This document shows, piece after piece, positions 5,763 through 10,849 of a stretch of 10,849 bases of DNA. The position numbers and the translations under genes were made by a program. The DNA is from an uncultured Bacteroidales bacterium (GTDB lineage: Bacteria > Bacteroidota > Bacteroidia > Bacteroidales > Muribaculaceae), in contig CASBHZ010000093.1 in the NCBI GenBank assembly GCA_949123685.1, positions 1 to 10,849 of the forward strand, given 5' to 3'. Numbering within the stretch: the stretch's first letter is position 1; the number at the start of each line of letters is the position of its first letter. The notes below the pieces were generated by a model that was not told the origin of the DNA, did not search any database, and saw only the letters and a program-made list of their open reading frames with translations.

Positions 5763-6053
5763 ATGTTTATCGCAATTCTTACATACAAGAAACCGCTTGA
5801 AGAGGTTGACCATTTTCTACAGGCGCATCGTGACTATCTTGCCGAGCACTATGCCGCAGGCGATTTTATTGCCTCAGGACCGCAGACTCCACGCATTGGC
5901 GGTGTGATAATGATAAAGGCTGAAAGACGTGCGGCAGTTGATTCTATTATCGCGCAAGATCCGTTCAACATCAATGGCATTGCCGACTACCAGATTGTTG
6001 AGTTCACTCCTACGATGTTCGCTTTCGAAGAATTGAAAACATTTTTGTTATGA
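5763..6053 (+). CDS. YciI-like protein
   Basis: A 96-residue YciI-family protein (ferredoxin-like alpha/beta fold). The conserved pattern is present: the N-terminal strand MFIAILTYKK, the helix 'HFLQAHRDYL' with His22 in the conserved catalytic-type position, Asp34 in AAGDFIASGPQTP, and the 'GGVIMIKAE' strand before the second helix. YciI proteins are small dimeric enzymes or accessory domains of mostly unknown reaction; related domains act in chlorinated-aromatic breakdown. It begins six bases after the zinc-ribbon stop and its own stop overlaps the next ATG (ATGA). Confidence 0.85.
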   Translation: MFIAILTYKKPLEEVDHFLQAHRDYLAEHYAAGDFIASGPQTPRIGGVIMIKAERRAAVDSIIAQDPFNINGIADYQIVEFTPTMFAFEELKTFLL

Positions 6054-6586
6054 TTGAAACTGACAGGCTTATTCTGCGCCCTTGGCAAGGAACTGATGCA
6101 GAAGCGTTGTTCAGATATGCAAGCGATCCCGATATTGGTTCCATTGCCGGGTGGCCGCCACATACCAGCGTGGAGAACAGTCTTGAAATTATACGTACAG
6201 TCTTTGCCGCGCCGGAAACATATGCCGTGGTATTGAAAGAAACAAATGAGCCGATAGGCTGTTGCGGCATCATGTTTTCAAACAGTCTTCACACTGCCGA
6301 TATGCAACCGAATGAGGCAGAGATTGGCTATTGGATTGGCAAACCTTATTGGGGACAAGGTCTTATCCCCGAAGCCGTAAAAGCATTACTTTCAAGATGC
6401 TTCAACGAGTTGGGTCTTGTCTCTGTATGGTGTGGTTATTACGAAGGCAACGGTAAGTCCAAGCGTGTCTGCGAGAAATGTGGATTCAAATTTCATCATA
6501 CTAACCATGACGTTGTTTCACCTCTTGGAGATAAGCGTACCGAGCATTTTTATCTGATGACAAAAGGAGATTACAAAATGATGTGA
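6050..6586 (+). CDS. GNAT family N-acetyltransferase (RimJ/RimL-like)
   Basis: A 178-residue GNAT of the GNAT_3 / RimJ-RimL kind, which transfers acetyl from acetyl-CoA to an amine. It opens with the typical IETDRLILRPW strand; the acetyl-CoA binding motif A is EIGYWIGKPYWGQGLIPEAV (91-110), with the pyrophosphate loop in YWGQGL. The C-terminal part has the 'NGKSKRVCEKCGFKFHH' helix-strand, in which the usual 'N-x-x-S-x-x-x-x-x-k-x-G-F' pattern is recognisable. No specific substrate can be assigned (ribosomal protein, antibiotic or metabolite). It overlaps the YciI stop by four bases and is two bases from the next gene. Confidence 0.88.
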   Translation: MIETDRLILRPWQGTDAEALFRYASDPDIGSIAGWPPHTSVENSLEIIRTVFAAPETYAVVLKETNEPIGCCGIMFSNSLHTADMQPNEAEIGYWIGKPYWGQGLIPEAVKALLSRCFNELGLVSVWCGYYEGNGKSKRVCEKCGFKFHHTNHDVVSPLGDKRTEHFYLMTKGDYKMM

Positions 6587-6588
6587 TT

Positions 6589-7247
6589 ATGAAACGCTTT
6601 CCCGACAAGAACGCAGCTTTCCCCAATCCTGCAATTCCGAGTCTTTGCTACATTAAAAATGTTGTGAAGAATCCGAGAATAATTGTGGGCGACTATACCT
6701 ATTACGATGATGTCGATGGAGCTGACAAGTTTGAGGAGCATGTCACTCACTTCTATGAATTTATCGGAGACAAGCTGATTATCGGCAACTGCTGTGCTAT
6801 AGCCAAAGGTGTGAATTTCATAATGAATGGTGCCAATCACCGCATGGACTGTGCCACAGCATATCCTTTTTATATTATGGGCGGTGACTGGGGCGGCATG
6901 ATTGCACCGGTCAAGGATGAACTTCCGTTGAAGGGCGACACCGTAATAGCAATGATGTCTGGATCGGTCAGAATGTAACCGTAATGCCCGGAGTCCACAT
7001 TGGCGACGGTGCGATAATCGGTACAAATTCCACGGTAGCGTCTAACATTCCGCCATATTGTGTAGCAGTAGGAAATCCGGCTCGCGTCGTTCGCAAGAGG
7101 TTTGACGACGAGACTATCGAACTGCTTGAACGACTGAGATGGTGGGACAAACCGATTGAAGAGATTGATGCTCTGTTGCCGGTTCTTACAAATCCGGATT
7201 TAGAAGAGATGAAAACATCTTTCCGAAAATATATCGACAAGAAATAA
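6589..7247 (+). pseudogene. Xenobiotic (CatB/Vat-type) acetyltransferase, frameshifted
   Basis: A left-handed beta-helix acetyltransferase of the Vat/CatB xenobiotic group, which O-acetylates chloramphenicol, streptogramins or similar compounds. The first frame (6589-6978) carries the hexapeptide repeats and the catalytic-type His84 in NFIMNGANHRMD, then breaks after KGDTVI. The remaining helix and C-terminal '[13 protein letters not shown]' continue in the next frame to 7247. Adding one G in the run at 6949 restores [21 protein letters not shown], the family consensus, and gives a full-length 219-residue protein, so this is one missing base. It may be a true mutation or an assembly error. 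The start is the ATG two bases after the GNAT stop. Confidence 0.85.
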
Positions 7248-7250
7248 CTT

Positions 7251-7460
7251 ATGTCTTACATATCAATAGAGAGCGGCAAACTGACCGCTGAACAGAAGAA
7301 ACAGTTGATTGAGCGTCTGACTGCCACGGCCTCCGAGATAACCCATATCCCGGAGCAGTTCTTCACCGTTACCATCAAAGAACTGCCCGACGAAAAGTTC
7401 TTTGCAATGCAAAGCGCTAAAGCGATGATGGCATCGGAGGCAAATCAATTGGCGAGATAA
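7251..7460 (+). pseudogene. 4-oxalocrotonate-tautomerase-like gene, degraded
   Basis: A small tautomerase-family gene (keto-enol tautomerisation; catalytic base is the N-terminal Pro exposed after Met removal). The core ISIESGKLTAEQKKQLIERL and IPEQFFTVTIKELPDE is typical, but residue 2 is Ser (TCT) where the family has Pro (CCN), so the catalytic residue is gone. After ELPDE (7394) the reading becomes unrelated and stops at 7460, while the conserved end GIGGKSIGEIKRDYN is present in another frame from 7430, running to a stop at 7508-7510. Removing 32 bases (7394-7425) rejoins the two. Probably non-functional; the preserved length of coding homology suggests recent decay. Confidence 0.7.
7400..7414. 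repeat. 15-bp palindrome inside the extra tautomerase segment
   Basis: CTTTGCA, A, TGCAAAG: a perfect 7+1+7 dyad lying within the 32-base segment that breaks the tautomerase frame. It is followed by AAAGCGCTAAAGCG, in which AAAGCG occurs twice eight bases apart. Confidence 0.7.
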
Positions 7461-7475
7461 AACGTGACTACAACC

Positions 7476-8024
7476 ATGAACCTCACATTACGCCCATATC
7501 AGCCTGCTGATGCTGTGATAATCACATCATGGTTGAAAAGCGAATACCTTATGCGCCAATGGTGCGCCGACAGGTATGAGCATTATCCCGTAACGCCCGA
7601 AGATATGAATTCATATCACAAGCGGTATATTGACGGCCAACGCTCGCGTGCCCTGACAATGACGGATGTCGATGAGGTTGTCGGTTACATCACATTGCGA
7701 ACTTCGGCAGACGATACGACAGAACAGCGACTGGGATTTGTCATTGTAGATGATTCAAAGCGTGGTCGCGGTTTAGGGAAAACTCTTGTCTCAATGGCGG
7801 CAAAATATGCTTTTGAAACGCTTGGAGCCACAAAAGTGTCGCTTGGTGTCTGTGAAAATAATCTGTCCGCCATCCATTGCTATGAAGTGGCGGGATTTCA
7901 TCGTGTTTCACGGCAGGACACTGAGAGCTACCCATGTCTTGGTGAAACGTGGAACTGCATTGAAATGGAACAATATGCAGATGCCATAATTCGCGATATT
8001 AAGTCATACGAGATACCATCATGA
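7476..8024 (+). CDS. GNAT family N-acetyltransferase (second copy)
   Basis: A 182-residue GNAT. It opens MNLTLRPYQPADAV, a standard first strand and helix; residues 83-101 (EQRLGFVIVDDSKRGRGLG) hold strand 4 and the acetyl-CoA pyrophosphate loop R-G-x-G-L-G, and residues 128-141 (NNLSAIHCYEVAGF) give the conserved N-x-x-A-x-x-x-Y-x-x-x-G-F motif. It is a different subfamily from the first GNAT. The ATG at 7476 lies in the tail of the tautomerase reading frame; a GTG at 7464 is an alternative start. Its stop overlaps the glycosylase ATG (ATGA). Substrate unknown. Confidence 0.87.
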   Translation: MNLTLRPYQPADAVIITSWLKSEYLMRQWCADRYEHYPVTPEDMNSYHKRYIDGQRSRALTMTDVDEVVGYITLRTSADDTTEQRLGFVIVDDSKRGRGLGKTLVSMAAKYAFETLGATKVSLGVCENNLSAIHCYEVAGFHRVSRQDTESYPCLGETWNCIEMEQYADAIIRDIKSYEIPS

Positions 8025-8620
8025 ATATAAAATCGCAACTGCAACAACTTTGTGGTGATACAGAATTTCTGCGGCTTAATGACGTAAATATTGAGTCGGA
8101 AAAGATACGGGCTATCATGATAAACGAAATTGTCCCCATTGATTCTGACGATGACTTCTATGGAAAGCCGGAGTCCGCATATATGTCAACGACAATTCCG
8201 CTGTTCCGAAAAGCTGGTATAGAGGTAAATAGTATTCAGGATATATTGAACCTCGGCATCTACATCACTAATGCTGTCAAGACGCCTAAATCTGGATACT
8301 CAGTTTCAAAGGATAGTATCGAAGAAAGTCTGCCGTATCTTGAAAAGGAGCTTGAGCTGTTTCCCAATCTTCATGTTGTGATGCTGATGGGTGATGTGGC
8401 GAAAAAAGCCTTTAATTTGATAAGCAAGAAGGCAACCGGGAAAAATGCCGTTCCCGGTATATCCACCTACAAATTGCGCAACACTGAGATTTTATATAAA
8501 GAGATACGCATTATACTCTCTTACATAATGACCGGACAGAACATTTTGATTGAGAAATCAAAGTTCCAAATGGCATCGGAGGATATTGCATTGATGTATA
8601 AACTGATAAATATAGAGTAA
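8021..8620 (+). CDS. Uracil-DNA-glycosylase-like protein
   Basis: A 199-residue protein resembling the uracil-DNA-glycosylase superfamily (family 4/6-like; base excision of uracil or related damage). Visible marks are an early strand IMINEIVPI, the 'MLMGDVAKKAF' strand-helix (121-131), comparable to the LGxxAA-type motif, and SYIMTGQN (167-174), in the place of the family's P-S-x-S-x-x-N DNA-binding motif. The active-site GEAP-type motif is replaced by NEIVPIDSDDD, so activity is uncertain. It could be a divergent enzyme with another function. It begins within the stop of the upstream GNAT and is noticeably AT-richer than the genes before it. Confidence 0.6.
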   Translation: MNIKSQLQQLCGDTEFLRLNDVNIESEKIRAIMINEIVPIDSDDDFYGKPESAYMSTTIPLFRKAGIEVNSIQDILNLGIYITNAVKTPKSGYSVSKDSIEESLPYLEKELELFPNLHVVMLMGDVAKKAFNLISKKATGKNAVPGISTYKLRNTEILYKEIRIILSYIMTGQNILIEKSKFQMASEDIALMYKLINIE

Positions 8621-8661
8621 TTGCAATTACGACTCACTCAGCAACAATAGTCATACATATC

Positions 8662-9207
8662 ATGCAAGATAAACGGTTACAAGATATGACGTTGGAAGAA
8701 CTATGGGATTTGTTTCCGATAGTTCTGACTGCGCATAATCCGCAATGGTCAGTTTGGGCAGAGGAAGAAATGCGGTTGCTGTCATCACTTCTTGTAAAAT
8801 ATCACCCAATCATTAGCCATATCGGCAGTACTGCTATTCCTGACATTCAGGCCAAGCCGATAGTGGATATTCTTGTAGAGATTTCTCCTGACATTGAATG
8901 GCAGAGTTTAAAAGACATATTGGAACACAATGGCTATATCTGTATGTCGGAATCAGAAACCCGTATTAGTTTCAACAAAGGATATACACCTGCCGGATAT
9001 GCCGACAGGGTGTTTCATGTTCACGTTCATAGGACTGGCGACAATGATGAAATCCTGTTCCGCGACTATCTGATCGCAAACCCGGAATCTGCCAAAGAGT
9101 ATGAAACGTTGAAGCTGTCGCTACTACCTGAATACACGAACAATCGTGATGGATACACTGAAGCAAAAACTGAGTTTGTCAAAAAGATAGTCAGTCAGTT
9201 GACTTGA
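8662..9207 (+). CDS. GrpB family nucleotidyltransferase-like protein
   Basis: A 181-residue GrpB/UPF0157 protein, a member of the nucleotidyltransferase superfamily of unknown reaction. The diagnostic segment is HIGSTAIPDIQAKPIVDI (53-70): H-I-G-S-T, then K-P-I-x-D. A second mark is the VFHVHVHRTG stretch, with His at 119, 121 and 123, followed by LFRDYLIANPESAKEYETLK, typical of the family. The C-terminal helix carries Y-T-x-A-K-T-E-F-V. Length is normal. A 41-base gap separates it from the glycosylase-like gene, so it may be cotranscribed or start separately. In Bacteroidales it usually appears, as here, in accessory gene clusters. Confidence 0.85.
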   Translation: MQDKRLQDMTLEELWDLFPIVLTAHNPQWSVWAEEEMRLLSSLLVKYHPIISHIGSTAIPDIQAKPIVDILVEISPDIEWQSLKDILEHNGYICMSESETRISFNKGYTPAGYADRVFHVHVHRTGDNDEILFRDYLIANPESAKEYETLKLSLLPEYTNNRDGYTEAKTEFVKKIVSQLT

Positions 9208-9268
9208 ATAGTAGAGACGATAGGACTGTTTTGCGGAAGAATTAGCAACATTTTAACGAAAAAAATTA

Positions 9269-9817
9269 ATGAAAAAAGAAATTTCTTATTTAATAGATGA
9301 ATTTATTAGTCTGTCTGATGAATTAAGACCGGGTTATTCCTTGAGTATTGCTAAGGATAAAGAGTCGTCTTTAATTCTCCCGGAATCATTAAATATATTG
9401 TACTCTAAAGTAAGTGGTACGTACTATGAAATTGAAGATCAACGATTGATGGATTTCTTACCCGGTTATCTTCTCATTAGGGATGCTGAATACGAAAGTT
9501 TTACGCAGTCTGTAAAGGAAATGATTCCTAATGGAGAAGATACGTATTATCCAATCCTTGTGAATTATTCATCAGATTTTTATGCATTGAAAGTATCGGA
9601 AGGTAAAGAAAACGGAATTTTCCTGATAGAACACGATGCTGATGAGCCAACAAAGATTCATCATTCTTTTGAGGACTTTCTTCGTACCATAATCGCTTGC
9701 TATAAGCGAAAAATCTATTTTTTGGATGATGACGGGTATCTTGATATGGACTTTGACGAAGAACAACTTATCGGCCAAAAGTATAATCCCGATATTGACT
9801 ACTGGTTTGAAGATTAA
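9269..9817 (+). CDS. SUKH/SMI1-KNR4-like protein (possible immunity protein)
   Basis: A 182-residue very acidic protein. The order is SUKH-like (SMI1/KNR4): an N-terminal helix, ILPESLNILYSKVSG, 'FLPGYLLIRDAE', a central PILVNYSSDFYALK strand pair, then IFLIEHDADEPTKIHHSFEDFLRTII and an acidic tail. In this superfamily many members are immunity proteins paired with polymorphic toxins, some are housekeeping. No toxin gene is next to it, so an orphan role is only a suggestion. It is visibly AT-richer than its neighbours and lies 61 bases after GrpB; TTG (9204-9206), 19 bases, CTGTTTTG (9226-9233) is a weak possible promoter. The family call is moderate. Confidence 0.55.
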   Translation: MKKEISYLIDEFISLSDELRPGYSLSIAKDKESSLILPESLNILYSKVSGTYYEIEDQRLMDFLPGYLLIRDAEYESFTQSVKEMIPNGEDTYYPILVNYSSDFYALKVSEGKENGIFLIEHDADEPTKIHHSFEDFLRTIIACYKRKIYFLDDDGYLDMDFDEEQLIGQKYNPDIDYWFED

Positions 9818-9847
9818 GAGCAAAGTAGGTTTCTCCCCAAAAAACTG

Positions 9848-9967
9848 ATGAGAATTTATCAACCGATAGAGTCGATGCGTCCGTAAGTGCGCTATTACCT
9901 GGTGCTGGAAAGCGATGAGGACGGTGCCCATGCCTCTCGCTTCCTTGGCAAATTAGAGGATGTGTAA
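9848..9967 (+). pseudogene. Short degenerate coding remnant
   Basis: A single frame runs from an ATG at 9848 to TAA at 9965 but contains a stop at 9884-9886: MRIYQPIESMRP, stop, then VRYYLVLESDEDGAHASRF and LGKLEDV. The second part reads like a genuine protein C terminus (balanced charge, no rare codons), and the frame is continuous around the stop, so it may be the tail of a lost gene or a broken 38-residue gene. I do not recognise the family. It ends one base before the HxlR stop codon on the other strand. Confidence 0.35.
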
Positions 9968-10336
9968 TCAACTCCATTTAGCCAAATTACGTTTGACCTC
10001 CTTCAAATTATTGCGTCCCCATTCCGAGAGCTGATTGAGTATGGGTATAAGAGTTCTGCCCAAATCGGTCAACTCGTATTCTGTGCGAGGAGGCACCTCG
10101 GCATATAGAATGCGCTTTACCAATCCGACTGATTCAAGTGTTTTCAGATGTCCTGACAATACCTTCGGAGATATGTCGGGGATTGCCCTCGACAATTCGT
10201 TGAAACGCATTACGCCGAACTCGTCAAGTATGACAAGCAGGAGCATCGACCACTTGTTGGCGAAGTGCGCTATCACGTTCCTCATGGGGCACGTGGCGAC
10301 ACATGAATATTTTTCTGAAATTTTTTCGGTCTTCAT
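9968..10336 (-). CDS. HxlR family transcriptional regulator (second copy)
   Basis: A 122-residue winged helix-turn-helix regulator. Cys12 and Cys16 flank the start of the family domain (CPMRNVIAHFANKWSMLLL); Cys16 is in the place of the redox-reactive cysteine of sensing members. The MRFNELSRAIPDISPKVLSGHL region (43-64) is the recognition helix and VPPRTEYELTDLGRTL (81-96) the wing. It shares the design of the HxlR gene at 5132 but differs at many positions, so it is a paralogue rather than a recent duplicate. It faces the DJ-1-like gene across a 153-base region with two promoters and an operator-like dyad, suggesting control of both. Confidence 0.9.
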   Translation of the reverse strand: MKTEKISEKYSCVATCPMRNVIAHFANKWSMLLLVILDEFGVMRFNELSRAIPDISPKVLSGHLKTLESVGLVKRILYAEVPPRTEYELTDLGRTLIPILNQLSEWGRNNLKEVKRNLAKWS

Positions 10337-10364
10337 CTGTCTGATACTGACTAAAAGTGAGTTT

Positions 10365-10390
10365 GAAGTAAGTGGCTACTTTAGAAGTAA
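10365..10390. promoter_or_regulatory. Candidate HxlR operator with TACTT/AAGTA half-sites
   Basis: TACTT-TAG-AAGTA (10377-10389) is a perfect 5+3+5 dyad, and the word GAAGTAA occurs at 10365 and again at 10384, 19 bases apart. The site ends five bases before the DJ-1-side -33 box and lies downstream of the start for the HxlR-side promoter, so a bound repressor could block both. TACT...AGTA dyads resemble reported sites of the HxlR member YodB. Confidence 0.55.
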
Positions 10391-10394
10391 CCTC

Positions 10395-10425
10395 TTGTAT
10401 GGCAATATTTTGATATATAACTTTG
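10395..10425 (+). promoter_or_regulatory. Promoter of the DJ-1-like gene
   Basis: TTG (10395-10397), 20 bases, then TAACTTTG (10418-10425), a perfect Bacteroidetes -7 box with ideal spacing. Predicted start is about 10432, giving a leader of roughly 58 bases. Confidence 0.75.
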
Positions 10426-10463
10426 CGCTATCCAAAGGGTAGCAGTTATCCTTTGCAAAGTTA
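10418..10463. repeat. Inverted repeat formed by two facing -7 boxes
   Basis: TAACTTTGC at 10418-10426 and its exact complement GCAAAGTTA at 10455-10463 are separated by 28 bases. Inside lies an imperfect 15-bp dyad CTATCC-AAA-GGGTAG (10428-10442). Each arm is the -7 box of one of two promoters that point at each other. Confidence 0.75.
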
Positions 10464-10487
10464 ACACAAACATAATAAACCCACAAA
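10456..10487 (-). promoter_or_regulatory. Promoter of the HxlR gene (second copy)
   Basis: On the minus strand TTTG (10487-10484), exactly 20 bases, then TAACTTTG (10463-10456). Start is predicted near 10449, so the HxlR leader is about 113 bases and overlaps the opposing promoter and operator. Confidence 0.7.
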
Positions 10488-10489
10488 TT

Positions 10490-10801
10490 ATGACTGAAAT
10501 CAGTATCAGCATTCCAGCATCGGCTCAACCTTCAGGCAAGGCTGTGTTCGTGATGCTTGGAACAGGCTTCGATGAAATCGAGGCTCTGGCACCCGTCGAT
10601 GTCATGCGACGTGCCGGGATGGAGGTATTCACCGTCTCCATGACAGAGAACAGACTTGTAAAAGGAGCCACAGGCAACCTTATCGTTGCAGACATGAGTG
10701 TTTCCGATTTGTCCCCCGAGCGGATAGACTGGCTCATATTCCCCGGTGCAGACAAATCGGAGGATGCGGTAAACCTTGACGAAAAGCTCAGCGAGCTTGT
10801 G
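10490..10801 (+). CDS. DJ-1/PfpI family protein, 3' end missing
   Basis: The first 104 codons of a DJ-1/PfpI-superfamily protein (glutamine-amidotransferase-like fold; protein or glyoxal repair, or stress response in characterised members). After a short extra N-terminal stretch (residues 1-16) it shows AVFVMLGTGFDEIEAL with Glu31 in the place of the conserved DJ-1 Glu18, then APVDVMRRAGMEVFTVSM and the strand WLIFPGAD, where most relatives have PGG. The expected active-site Cys lies downstream and is absent. The frame stays open only because it runs into adapter sequence, so any residues after Val104 are artefact. Neighbouring HxlR and shared control region suggest stress induction. Confidence 0.85.
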
Positions 10802-10849
10802 AGATCGGAAGAGCACACGTCTGAACTCCAGTCACGCGATAGTATCTCG
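10802..10849 (+). other. Illumina TruSeq-type adapter with index (artefact)
   Basis: From 10802 the sequence is AGATCGGAAGAGCACACGTC and continues with the known TruSeq read-1 3' adapter up to CTCCAGTCAC at 10835. Then come eight bases GCGATAGT (10836-10843) in the i7 index position and ATCTCG, the first six bases after the index. It is not genomic. Confidence 0.98.

Noticed and set aside
7245..7510. Programmed frameshift as explanation for the tautomerase reading
   Set aside because: The two homologous parts are separated by 32 non-homologous bases containing a stop in the second frame, and the catalytic Pro is also lost; decay is simpler.
9572..9977. Minus-strand frames across the SUKH-like gene end and the following gap
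   Set aside because: Low-complexity hydrophobic readings antisense to an acidic coding gene; no family features.
1..10801. CRISPR array, tRNA/rRNA genes, insertion sequences or integrase
   Set aside because: No spaced direct repeats of CRISPR form, no cloverleaf or rRNA-like segments, no transposase or recombinase reading frame, and no terminal inverted repeats were seen on reading both strands.
10525..10818. Minus-strand open frames of 94-97 residues across the contig end
   Set aside because: They begin inside the Illumina adapter (MCSSDL / MLFRS starts) and run antisense to the DJ-1-like gene.

Overview
The window looks like the end of a draft contig from a gut-type Bacteroidales bacterium (Bacteroides/Muribaculaceae-like; exact taxon not determined). 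The reasons are promoters of the Bacteroidetes type (TAnnTTTG -7 box, TTG/TTTG -33 box, about 20 bp spacing), weak or absent Shine-Dalgarno sequences, and protein families common in that order (HU, DUF3781, YgbA-like, META lipoprotein, DKNYY repeats). The last 48 bases are not biological: they are an Illumina TruSeq-type adapter with index, so the true sequence stops at about 10801 inside a gene.

Left half (1-5030, minus strand). A clear promoter at about 4022 drives a compact run of small single-domain genes read toward position 1: HU-like protein, YgbA/nitrous-oxide-stimulated-promoter family protein, a short acidic ORF, DUF3781 protein, a 27-residue ORF resembling a rhodanese tail, a DKNYY-repeat exported protein, a PH-domain membrane protein, a META-domain lipoprotein, an uncharacterised 95-residue protein, a HEAT-like helical protein and an MmcQ/YjbR protein. 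Gaps are mostly 2-16 bases or 1-4 base overlaps, so this is probably one operon; a weaker internal promoter lies before the DKNYY gene. Upstream is a minus-strand radical SAM gene closed by a strong intrinsic terminator.

Right half (5060-9817, plus strand). A HxlR regulator divergent from the radical SAM gene leads a second compact run: zinc-ribbon protein, YciI-like protein, GNAT acetyltransferase, xenobiotic (CatB/Vat-type) acetyltransferase broken by one missing base, a 4-oxalocrotonate-tautomerase-like gene that has lost Pro-1 and its C-terminal frame, a second GNAT, a uracil-DNA-glycosylase-like protein, GrpB, and an AT-rich SUKH/SMI1-like gene. Most encode small detoxification, acylation or stress-type activities. 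A perfect 17-bp palindrome between the divergent genes is a good candidate HxlR operator.

Right end (9818-10849). A small degenerate coding remnant is followed by a second HxlR gene (minus) and a DJ-1/PfpI-family gene (plus) cut off by the adapter. Between them are two Bacteroidetes promoters facing each other, whose -7 boxes form a 9-bp inverted repeat, next to a TACTT/AAGTA operator-like dyad.

Overall, the region reads as an accretion of small accessory genes in two long head-to-tail arrays, several showing recent decay or in-frame insertion. I saw no RNA genes, CRISPR array, transposase or integrase. I see no strong evidence of a new multi-gene system; the most unusual items are the HU protein with a 25-residue insertion, the two HxlR control regions and the small decayed ORFs.
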